Assembly: GCF_001949145.1 (NCBI RefSeq)
Contig: NW_019091416.1
Location: forward strand, 3,317,055-3,381,054
DNA from: Acanthaster planci
Taxonomy: Eukaryota > Echinodermata > Asteroidea > Valvatida > Acanthasteridae
Direction: 5' to 3'
Length of the DNA: 64,000 bases
Shown here: positions 1 to 11,303 of the stretch, one piece after another
Layout of the letters: each line of letters begins with the position of its first letter
Position numbering within the stretch: position 1 is the first letter of the stretch
Program-made: the position numbers and the translations under genes
Notes under the pieces: generated by a model
Seen by the model: the letters and a program-made list of their open reading frames with translations, nothing else
Told to the model about the DNA's origin: nothing
Databases searched by the model: none

Positions 1-3000
1 TTCGGATAGCATTTGAGACAACCAAGTTCTCTTACTGTGAGCAAACTTACATATTAAATCACAGGTACATGTTGTCAGTGTCATCATGACGGTGAACTGT
101 ATGAAGTTTTTCCTGGAGACTAATCCGGTGGCCAGACTTAGAAGTCATTACTGCTGGGCCCTTTTTTTGGCACGCAGGCGATACACGCGCGTTACATTTC
201 TCTCAGACCAGTAGGGTGTTGTGACTTGCCAAACTGTGTGCTGGCGCCAAAGTTCGAAACCCTTGGCGTGAGTATTGTGGCCCCATAGGAATGGCATCTC
301 CACATATTTGTCTAGAGCTGAATCAGCCTTGTGAATAATAATTTCCAGTCCTCATCAATTAATGAAGTAAGAAATTGGATTTCAGTGTATGTTCCGAATT
401 AGAAACTTCTGAAATATTGGAGGCATTTTTTACCAATTCAGTCACAACTGATTCATCAGAGCTGTGCATTTCCAGGCAAACAGTCGCAAGCCAAACGTTA
501 AAAAAGCACACAGGCAACATTTATTGTATCTTTATAATTTATAAATAATATTTTTATATGATTCTTCAAATTTATCCAGACGGAACGTGTGCAAATGCAC
601 CTGTCTTTGCAACTCTGAAGTAGTCGTGTCGTTCTCTGCTTGTATATATTAAAAAAAAATTTAAAAGTAGTGTGAACCATTCAGATCATTAGCCAAAAGG
701 CATCTAGTGTCTAGAAAGTCTGCTTCTGTTCAAGGATGTTTAACTTTTGGAATCTGTCGTTTAATTTGGTGTAATTTTTGACAAAAAGGTTTGTCAGACA
801 GAATTTATCAGGCGGAATGAATTTCCTGACTAAAATTACAGTGCTGTTATAAAAGGATCGCCATTGGCCTAAAAAAGCTCGAGATGAGAATTTCAAGTAA
901 AAAGCTGCTAAAAGGAAATGAAGTTTATTTTTCCATTGGTATTTCTTTGTCATACGTTGCAATTGTTTTTTTCTACGACCAAATCAAATTTCCCTATGCG
1001 TATAATGTGAAGTGACTTCAAGGGTAAAGCTTTTGACAAGTGGCTGTCTGCATAATGTGCAGAAAATCTCACTGAAGAAAACAGGTGCTAAGCTAATCCA
1101 AGCACGAACCAGTCATAGGCAGTGTACATAAAGTGACTTTTTGGTTGGTAACCTGTTTTTGCTGAGCAAATATGTTCAACACTCAGTTAATTTTCAAGGC
1201 TAACAGGTCTGTGAAATTGGTGAACTCTGTCCACAGGTGTCAGTCACACAGTAACCGCTCACAGAAAGCTAACCATTTCGGGGTGCTTTATGGTGCCGTT
1301 TTAAGCCTGCTGTTGAAACATTGTATTCTTTGTGTGGTAGTTGGGTTTGTGAGACCAAAACAGACGGTCTGTACTACAGTTAACATTTCACCAATGTCCT
1401 CAGTATTTACTTAAGAACTCAAGACTTTGAGATGGCTCCAGTGCAGAGGAGGCATCATTGCGTAGTGATAATGCAGGTTGAATTTCATGCAGTGTTTCAG
1501 TATGGAATTCGTTGAGTATTGGCAGGCATTGCGTGCTTGCTGGCTGGTGAAGAAATACCACCACCACAGCTTATTAAAGGGGAATTCTAGAGGCATAGTC
1601 AAAACAACTAATCATATTAATCAACAGCTCAACCTGTCCGTACAGTGTCTATGTTGGCAGATGTCACAAGTTGCCCTGTTCTTCTTACGCATGCTGCACT
1701 GTGTTGTGTGTCCCTTTGTTTTTAACTGAACTTGAGGCATATGTAAAAAGTGTAAATCATGACCTGTATTTGAGTCATTTTGAGTTGGTTTAAGTTAAAA
1801 TCTGTCAGATGTCTTGTGGCCTTTTCTCCTGTTGAGTAAGGTAAATTTGAGTCGAGTTGTGAGCATCAGTGATTGTTTCTCAAGTTTTATAAACATGACC
1901 ATCTCTGACTCAAGTAATTTTTTCTTAAGTTCTACCAAGATGTCCATTTGCTCAAAACTTTTGCAGTAATTTAAGAGCTGTCTTAGATTTGGTAAATGTG
2001 GAAGGTTACCAGTGGTTGTTTTCAGTTGTGAAAACAGGCAACTTTGAAATGATGGAAATATTTCTTGATTGTAACCCTGATTTCATGAATTGAGTGCACT
2101 GCATGCAGGAGAAATATAATGACTTCCTCAAACAACCCTAACACTCCCAAATCCTCCAATTTCAATACGATTTTACATACACCCTAGGGGGTTAGGGTTA
2201 ATAGCGATTATAAAATGGAACATAAACAATGAAACTCAGGTGTTCAACTGACATTTCTTTTGATGGACAGGAGTTGCTTTATTGCGTGGTTGATCAGTCA
2301 CATGATCTCTCTGTTAAGTTTGTTCACCCACGAATTAGATCAGTTTGTCCTTGAGCCAATCAGTTTGTCTGCTTATTTGATGGGTTTCTCCCATGAAATT
2401 TCTCAAATCTTTGTGTTTTGTTAGTTTTAGAGACTTTTTTTCTGGCTTGGGCTCGCATTCAATGTGGCATTGAGTACTTAATGTATAAAACGGAGTGCAT
2501 GCACTCTTTGGTTAGGAAATCAGACGTTTAGTAGTAACAGTGTTTTCGAAGTCACAGGGGAAGGGGATGCATTCCCCACCCATAAAGTGGTAAAAATTAA
2601 CAATCATTATTGGCACTAGTCCAGACACAATGATTCACTTGGTAATTAAGTAATGTTGTTTGTAGATAAATATTTCATCTGTAGGATGTTGGGATTTTCT
2701 TTGCTTACTGCAAACAATAAATTATATATACTGTATATGTGGAGTACAGATTTGAAAGTTGGGTTTCGCTTTTCATCTCCATAAACAGAGAGAAAGAAAC
2801 ACCACTGACTTTTACATAAAATATATTAACACATCGAATACTTCTGCATGTACTCATTCCTGGCAAATTTTGACGTCCTAAGTACAGATTACTCATTGGT
2901 GTTTGAATTACTCGCCTCACTGCAATGCAAAATACCACTAATACTGAAAAAGACTGTCAAATACAAAGCAAATAAAATTTTAAAAATACACAGTTTCTTC

Positions 3001-3896
3001 CTTTTTGCTGAATGCCTTGACTGTATTTTGATGGAGGTTGTCTGTTTATTTGTGTGTTGTAGTTTTTGTTTGTTATTCCTCTTGGGAGATTTGAGTCGTA
3101 TCTAAGGGCTTGCAGACTTGATTAAAGCAAGATTTGAATTTGCAGTAGCCCTCTTAAACAGAAGATGTGAAATGAAGGATTTTAGAGCAGAGCAATGGAG
3201 GACTATTTGCATTCCTGATAATTTTTGATAAAAAAACTGAGCTCACTGTATACCCAATGGGACCTTGAGGGGTGGGGGCTTCCCAACAAGTTTTGAATGA
3301 AAATTCTCTTTGAAAGTCACAATATTACCCCTCTAGGCTTCCAGATTCAGAGTGAAATGTAACATACCAAATCAAGCTTTAATTTGATTTGCATCTTGAA
3401 ACCTTGAATTCCTGTGAGCGCTATTACACATTTTTTGCGAGTGTTCAGGGTGCAGACCACTAATTCAAGTGAGAATTTCTGACCAGCTCATTAGCATTAA
3501 AAGTGCCTCCCCCCACAGTATCTTTTGAAAAAGGGGATCGTTTGGCCCCCAAAATGGTGAGATTGTGTAAATCGTTGCCAGGATCAACTCCCTGGGTCTT
3601 TGAGCTTTTTGAGAGCAGAATGGCTAAAAACTACGGTTGCAAAATGGTCCTACGTGCCCGAGAAAGTTGAGGGTTGCCACTTGGAAAATGGCTGCAATCG
3701 GACTTGGGAAAAATCACTTTTAGGGGGGTAATTTTGTTTTGTAGGAATAATTAAAAATGTAATTGGTTAACCCACAAAAAATTGAAAAGAAATTGAAAGA
3801 CGAGTGACCAGACAAAAATTTNACTGTTGACATGAATAGCGCCCTCTTTTGCTACCGGTGTGTTCATTTAATTACGTGCACAATCGCACAAAAAAG
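1..3896. other. Intergenic DNA upstream of TMEM11
   Basis: No convincing exon is seen on either strand. Open frames here are short, lack recognisable motifs and are not joined by plausible splice sites. The stretch is AT-rich with short homopolymers and could contain the 3' UTR of a gene lying to the left. A single ambiguous base is at 3822. The last few dozen bases before 3897 are presumably the TMEM11 5' UTR. Confidence 0.5.
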
Positions 3897-6252
3897 ATGG
3901 CTGAGACAGAACGGTAATGATTTTACGTTTTATAACTTGAATTAAGTATTATTTCACGTCTTTGCATTGTTGCAGATTCATTAAGTTGCATTTGTTTTAT
4001 CAAACATAATGAACATTTTTGTTTCTCGTTCATCTTTGTAACATTGCAACTGCATATGCATGTCGATCGTGAACATTCATTGAACATGTTGAACGTTCAT
4101 GGCGTTGGACATTGTCAGCGTTAGTGAGCGTGGATGGTGACGGCACGTTCAGCATTTTATGCCTGTTGTGGTTTGCATAATTGTGTGTCCAGTTCGATGT
4201 AACCTTTATGAGAATCATTTGAGCCTACTCATGTTGACGTACTTGTGTCAGGCAGATTGATTCTTTGGCCTTCATGACCTGGCATTTTGATTAGGCCCAT
4301 GGATGGTGGAGCCCGAGGTACCAGTCATGCCGGGTAGGCCCAACACTGCTAACTGATTTAATGGCAGGACAACACATTTTAAATGGTGTCAGTCAGTAAA
4401 TTACATCTGTACATGGATTCAATCATGGAGATGCATTTGGCTACAGTGTTGCATCCTGACCCCACTTTTCTCATCATATATCATCCCAATAAATGTCAGT
4501 CATTACAGAAATGCTGGAAAGACACAAATTCTGGACTGAGAAACATTTACCGATGTTGTTGGGAAATATTTAGAAAATTCTCTTCACTCCCCATAGACTT
4601 TGTACAGAACTGCTGAAGTGGAGTCAGGATGCAACATTTTTTTCCATGCGTTCAGTATGTCAAATCCTGTCTGCCCTACTGCACGTTTTTGCTCCATCAT
4701 CAAAACTTGTCATGCTTTGATCATGAGAAAATAAATTAGCAATTTGTTTCTTGTCAAATTAAATATTATTTTATAAAAAAATGTCGCTTGTTTTTTTCGT
4801 TTTTCTAGCATGTCTAGTAATAGTATACCCATGCTACTTAACCATGGTAGGGCCTACTTTTTCTTCCGAAATTGTATGTGGCACTCTTAAATCAAAGGAT
4901 TATTCTCAACAAATATTTATTTACTGCTTCCAACTGTAAAAGAACAGAGATAGGATAAATGCGATAAATAGGACATCTCCGGAAAATGAAGAATAAGATA
5001 GCAACCGAAATTGAGCACTGGTGGCGCTAGTCTAATTTGAATATGAATGATGATTGTAAGTTAAAGGCAAATAAGGTTATACCAAAATAAATGGGGGGTC
5101 TTTTTTTATAATCGTCGCATGTACAAGGGTTGAAATTTATAGAATTCAGTTAAAGATTAGGGCTTAAATAGAGATTGTGTAAACAAAATGATGAGATAAT
5201 CTTCAGCCAACCTTCGCCAGTTCCTACGTGTGTGGTCGCAAAATGCTGTGGGAAAGGATATGGATTTCACTTTTAAGTACTTACATGCTCAGTGTAATAC
5301 TCCTGCTATTAGTAACAGTGTTGTACAGACATAAAGGGAATGTTGCTTGTAGAGTTCTCCTCGCATATATTGTGTTAAACTGTGCATAGATGTGGCCAAG
5401 TCCGGCAAATGAGCCACAAGCTGTTACAGCCACCATTGAGTTCAGAGCCTTTGACGGAAATCAGTACAAAGTTAACAAACCCGAATCATTTTTACCACCA
5501 CCATTAAAAGTCCTTCATCGGAATGCCGGACTTAGAGAGATATTGAAAAATCAAAGCTAAAAGCTCAGTTTGTGCTTTGAAATGCAAATTGAAACAGAAT
5601 TGCAGAAAAAAATGGCCTTAAGATTCATTTTATGGGATCTATTCAGAAAGTGAATACAATGAAAGCGTGGTGTGGTCAGATCACATTGTAGAGTCCACAT
5701 AGTGAGTGATTCTTTTTTTTTTTAAATTTCCTGTTCAGAGAAGCACTGCCCACTGACTGTGCCATCATCCATGAGATCTATGATAACGGGGACGCTCAGG
5801 AACAATTTGAATATGAACTGGAACAGGCCCTGGAGTCAGGGCGGAGCATTATCATCATAGAGCCGTCCCGGTTAGGGGATGAGACGGCACGCTGGATCAC
5901 CGTGGGCAACTGCCTGCACAAGACAGCCGTACTGGCTGGGGTGGCCTGCCTGGTCTCGCCCTGGATGCTCCCGGCCAAGGCTGTGAACTTCATCAGCGTT
6001 CCCTTCGGCGCAACCAGCGCGGCCTGCGCCGCACTCTACGGGGTTTCCTGGCAGTTTGACCCCTGCTGCAAGTACCAGGTGGAGTACGACACCAGGAGCT
6101 TGGCCCGTCTACCCCTCCACACCCTCACCACTGCCACCCCTGTCGTTCTAGTGCGGCGTGAGGACAAATACCGCAAGGCACTGCACAATGTCATCGCTGG
6201 ACTGGCAGCCGTCTATCTCGCCTACAGATTCTACCGCTGGTGTGCTCAATGA
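3897..6252 (+). CDS. TMEM11: TMEM11 homologue, mitochondrial transmembrane protein (2 coding exons)
   Basis: TMEM11 (PMI in Drosophila) is a small mitochondrial membrane protein that shapes cristae and mitochondrial morphology, and in mammals has been linked to BNIP3/BNIP3L mitophagy. Exon 2 (5739-6252) encodes nearly the whole family signature: HEIY near residue 17, QFEYELEQALE near 28, GDETARWITVGNCLHKTAV near 52, two hydrophobic segments at about 67-84 and 88-108, SWQFDPCCKYQVEYD near 109, RLPLHTLT near 129 and a third hydrophobic stretch near 155-170. It follows a strong pyrimidine tract and CAG acceptor. For the start I infer a 17-nt exon at 3897-3913 (MAETE plus two bases, donor GTAATG), whose phase matches exactly and completes an Arg codon. 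The Kozak context is good. Predicted length is 176 residues against 192 in human, the difference being a shorter N-terminus. Exon 2 identity is very secure; exon 1 is inference, good but unproven. Confidence 0.93.
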
Positions 6253-7437
6253 TGCTTGCATCGACCAGCATCTAGGGGATATTTTCATGATCCAGCTACA
6301 TTGTGTGTCGGAGCCTACAGGACTTGAGCAGCTTTTGGTGGTTTCTGTTAAATTCTCTGGCATTGCCAGGCAATGCACATGTAAAAGTTTGCATTCAGAT
6401 TTGCTAGGAATAGGCAAAGAAAAAGTCCTTTTTTCAGTCACAGACTGACTTTGTGCACACTTGCTTTTATATTCTGATGATTTGACAGACTGAATGAGAC
6501 TGTGACCAATAAGTTATGTGCCAACATCTAACATCAACTTCAATGCAATGGCAATTCAACATTCAGTGGACAAAATGATATGAGACAGATTTGCCTCAAA
6601 TTGGAATGCATTACTGCTATGTGCCTGGCACATGGGTGGAGACACTACATGTTTGTGCGCATTCCGATGAAAATTGCTTCCAGTTACAATGTATGTGTGT
6701 ACACTCTACCATGCTTGCCAGCTCCAGGGAAGGCGTGTGTCCCATACGTTACACATGTTCTCATTGAGTTGGTGACACCACACTAAATGGTTTTTCTGCT
6801 TGGTGGCCATTCGTTGTGCGTAAGGCACTGTGCCATATAAGAGAGACTGAATGCATACATGTACATATGTATAGGAGGTTTGTGTGACAAACTCACAAGA
6901 ACTCCTGTGTGCAGAATAAGTAGCACGTAACACTGATTTATGCATTGATCTCAAGTGTGTAACACTGGTTCACACGTTTGTGTCCTCAAGTGCGCAGAAG
7001 TACATGTACATCTGTACATCGCACTTCCAGCTCATTGGGAACAACTCTGTCCACGGACCTCTATCATGGGGCAGCCATCTTGCCTTTCTCCCATTCAAAG
7101 CAATGTAACCAAACTGAGGCTGGAAAGAAAAATAGTCTGTTCCCTTTTATCAATATGCAAAGGGGTATTGCTATTGCCAATGGGTCTGCAGGGAACAAGT
7201 CAAACATGGTAGCGTATGATAAAGATCTGTTGTTCCATTAGACTGTATTGTTTTACAGTAACAGCAGAACTGCAAAAGTGTGCCGTCTCATTTGTAAAGG
7301 TTTGCTTGTCAATGCAGAAACCCAAGTTATAATGATGGTGTATAAATGCCCCAAGTAATTTCATGATTTATGTCAGTGATTCCGCAGAGTGACTTGATAA
7401 GGCATTGTCAAGGTAGTAACCCTCCTATGGTTTTACA
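6253..7437 (+). other. TMEM11 3' flank / probable 3' UTR
   Basis: This follows the TMEM11 stop codon and contains no supported exon. No canonical AATAAA was found close to the stop, so the transcript end is not placed. Confidence 0.4.
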
Positions 7438-7727
7438 NNNNNNNNNNNNNNNNNNNNNNNNNNNNNNNNNNNNNNNNNNNNNNNNNNNNNNNNNNNNNNN
7501 NNNNNNNNNNNNNNNNNNNNNNNNNNNNNNNNNNNNNNNNNNNNNNNNNNNNNNNNNNNNNNNNNNNNNNNNNNNNNNNNNNNNNNNNNNNNNNNNNNNN
7601 NNNNNNNNNNNNNNNNNNNNNNNNNNNNNNNNNNNNNNNNNNNNNNNNNNNNNNNNNNNAACACAGCTGTGCTTCTTTGAGGTGTTCACCAAGTGACCCA
7701 AAGAGTGACTTCCACATAGGAGGGTTA
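7417..7727. mobile_element. Possible piggyBac-like foldback element spanning the gap
   Basis: A 14-16 base inverted repeat brackets the unsequenced stretch: TAACCCTCCTATGG at 7417-7430 and CCACATAGGAGGGTTA at 7712-7727. The right end is GGGTTAA. TTAA followed by CCC is the typical edge of piggyBac elements, but the left copy reads GTAA rather than TTAA. The middle is unknown, so classification is tentative. Confidence 0.35.
7438..7659. other. Assembly gap (222 N)
   Basis: A run of 222 unknown bases. Nothing can be said about its content beyond the inverted repeat flanking it. Any open frame drawn across it is meaningless. Confidence 0.99.
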
Positions 7728-10700
7728 AAGCTTGATAATGAGGCTGGATGCCTATGTGGGCAAAGCAGAGTACCTCTCTCACTGGCAACACAGCAGTGTT
7801 CAAAGATGTGTGTATGGTGATGGTATTTCAAACTGAAAAAAAAAGTCCCGTTTAAAGAGGTCATGCTTTGCAGATTTTGCACTAAAAACCTGCAAAATTG
7901 CACCTTTGCAATTTTAAATGGTATTTTGGTGTCCTTTGGGCTTTTATGCTAGTGCAAATTTGCAAGAGCAAGACTGTGATGTCATCCTGAGAAAAACCTT
8001 GATGTTGCATTGGTTTGTGCACCAAAGACTGCTTGGATTTTTTGTATTGTGCTAGCCTTAATTTCCTATTTGTTTGGCTGATTTATCCAGAAGTGAGCGG
8101 ATGTTAGGTCCACACATTCAACAGAAAATGACACGAAGAATGTCTTTTTCACCAAAAATGTGAAAAAGTCAAAAATATTGAGCAGTGGCTTCCCCGAATG
8201 ACATCACAGCGACAGCACCCTTAGTTGTCCGGCAAAGCACCTAATCAATACACAACCCTAAAAAGGTATCAACTCTCAAGTGTTTTCCATGCATTGAAAT
8301 TGTACAACCGTGCATCTGAGAAAAATTCATCGCACGGACTCCTTATTTGTATCTGATGTTCTCTCAAATTGTGGACAGATGTGCATGTGTTATAATTCTA
8401 ACCCAAAGTTGCACTGTAGTATTCTTTCAGCCTGTCAGTGAGTCCTTATTTTCCCAGATGTTAAACATCCACTACAAAATTTCTTGAGGATTTTACAAGA
8501 TTGGCCAAGGCATAGCACAGCCACTGTTAGTCTGTTAGGCCTTACATGTATGCCCCCGGAAAAAGATGTACAAAGAGTGTGCCGTTGGTTTCTATGAAGT
8601 GATGGATTCCATAGGATTCAGGCAGGTTCCTGTCTACACGTAATATGCCTTAGGAATTAAGGTTAAAGACCCAGTTTGATTCTTTTAGTCCTAAAATGAT
8701 TGGTTGTCCGTTGGTTACTTTTTGTTTGAACTTCCATGCATGCCGTGCAGCCAGTTTTTCCTGGGTTGTGTGCGTACTTGTAGCTCAGCCAGATTACACT
8801 GTATCAAAACCAAGTCCCAAGAGTTTATTGTCGAAATGAGTAGGCCCTTTTTCCTTTTCAGGGCATTCTTGTCAGAAAAGCAAAATCCTTATTGTCACGA
8901 TTGGAAAGTATCAAGGGATAATTTCAAGGTCCAGTTCTGTGAACTGAATTGGCAACTTCCCTGAAATGCCAGGTACTCAGTGTACATACACAATTCACCC
9001 CCCCTCCCCATACTTAAGGTAGGAGCCCTTGAAATTTTGCAATGTGCAGATTTGTGAGACTACCTACATGTAGAAATCAATTGTATTCATTACTGACTGG
9101 TGATAGACCGGGTCCGTGTCAGAAATTCATCACTTGTTGAAAAAAAAAGCTGAAGTCTTAACCTTTGATCAATTCCTTAGGGTGACGTTTCGCGCCATGA
9201 GAGATGCTGTCTTGGACGGCTAATGTCATTGTGATGCAAGTGCTACTTCATGCATACTGCACACACACAGGAAACACATTTCAGATGGAATAGCATACTT
9301 TCAGACTTGGGACTTTCGCTTGTGCATTTAAATGTACACTAATCCGTTCTTTTGCTGGTTGAATTTATTTTGCTAAACACAATTCAGAAAGAAGTACGTG
9401 TAAATGTGGGTTTACTCTCCTGTGGATCAATTAATAGACATTTCAAAACAGGTTAGCATGCATTAATCAGATGACTAGAATTGGGCAATTCCACATTAAC
9501 GGACTGACTTCTTTTGACAGATTTTGATATGCATTAAAGTAATGAGCGTTTTAAGTTAGTAAAGTAGCAAAAGGACTACTGGTTTCTACTTTCAGCATCA
9601 AGTCTTGAATTGGATTTTGATTTCGTTATTCAAAGATAATTTTACTCTGCTGTTTAAGAATGATAAATGAGGTTGGTAACTGAATGGGGTTCCATTACCA
9701 ACCTCAACATTCCTAATCAAAAGGCAACTTAAAATTGATGCTGGAAGTAGTCTATTGAAGTTCCTTTTCCTGTTTTCATAAAACAATACTTTCGATATGT
9801 ATCAAAATATGATGCCGTTACGGTGGAATTGCCAATTTTAAAGCCAATGCTGCTTTGATATTGAGCTCACACAGTTACACATTAACAATTCATGATTTGG
9901 AAGCAGCTGGGTGTTTTGACTTGCTCAAAATGCATGAAGAAGTTTTTAAAAAAGGCACTCGGCATGCTACGGCAGTGAGGGTTTTTCCTCGGATAAGTGT
10001 ATTAAAAAAGGAAGCTGCACATTTCCCGCACACTGCAGACAAATGGAAGTCATGCAAATACATGTAAATTGGATTCCCCGTATTTGTGACCCCTTGTGGA
10101 CTGTCAAACTCTCTGGTTTAGCCAGTGGTGTCAAAAGCTTAGATCAGGTGCATGGGGGTATTCAGAAAAAAAGGAAATGTCGCGCTGCTCAATTATCTTT
10201 TGAATACATTGAATTTCAAGCTTTCATGAAAGAAAAATATCTTTTAAAGTGATCTCCACAATCTCCCACACAAAAATGGTTCAACGTCAGAGATCCATTT
10301 AAATTTGGGATGAAAAACTCTAATCTCCATTTAGAAATGTGTAAATTTCCATCCAGGATTATTGTGCATTAAAGCATTTCTCCACCTGTCCATATTTTTT
10401 TATCAAGGTAAATAAAGGGATTTTGCAGGTTCAAAGATTCTGTATACTGGGGTCAGTTCTTACTGGTGGTGTGCATCCCTTCGTCAGAACTGGTTGGAAT
10501 TGTCCTTTCTGAAACACTGCCTGGTTTGGCAGCAATGTAAATTGTACTATAAGCTTGTTGAATGAACAAATGAAGTACGAAATAAAACAATAAATGGAAG
10601 TGAATTGTAGTTGAATTCGCGTGGATTTATTGATCACCTCACAATCCGCTGCCATCACGATTTACATTCCACAGTTGGGATTATGCCTGATATGTGTCAA

Positions 10701-11065
10701 TTTTTACTTTAGAAATCATTTGATGAGTTTGGGTATCTGAGTATGAGTTAAAAATACTCAAGATTGGAAACTCCTTTACCATACAGTCTGTGCTCTGTCT
10801 GGGAAATGGTAATGACAAGAAAGGCTTGCTGCCGCCCGGTCATTTCCTCATCCAACCCCTACCCCAAAAGAGGAAAACTCCAGTCTGGCAGAGCATCGCT
10901 GACCAATTGCAACCGTGTGATTAAAGTTGTCATTTCAAGCCACACTAAAATGAAAAGTGCGACTTGTATCAAAATGAACAATCCGGGCTAGGGGCAGAGA
11001 GAAAAATCTTATCTTACAAAGCAATTGCTAGAATTTATAGAAACCGTGAAGCCGAGATAACTATT
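7660..11065. other. Convergent intergenic region between TMEM11 and DRG2
   Basis: No supported exon is seen. The part around 8190-8240 resembles 36280-36330 (both carry a TGACATCA block followed by a related GCxCCC...AGTTG block), so it is probably a dispersed repeat. The rest is AT-rich unique-looking DNA. Confidence 0.4.
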
Positions 11066-11071
11066 TTTATT
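11066..11071 (-). terminator. Candidate DRG2 polyadenylation signal
   Basis: AATAAA on the minus strand, 233 bases after the DRG2 stop codon. It is the right motif at a reasonable 3' UTR distance. The cleavage site itself cannot be seen. Confidence 0.45.
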
Positions 11072-11303
11072 CCGCAATTTGTCCCCTTTTCAGCCACTTC
11101 TTCCATTTCCATTAGACTTTCCTTTCAGTTGATGATAACATGCTGAAGTGTCAGCGGACTTATTTTGAGATTAAAGTTATGCAAAGCAAAACATACCCTC
11201 CAATAAATGCAACTGTTGAAGAAACGGGGAGGGGGGAAGACACACGACAAATGAAGACGAGAAAAGATGTCGGGTCGAGTTTGAGGACCCTGGCCTGTAG
11301 GTT

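Noticed and set aside
7370-7903. Open frames running through 7438-7659
   Set aside because: They consist mostly of unknown residues from the assembly gap and carry no evidence.
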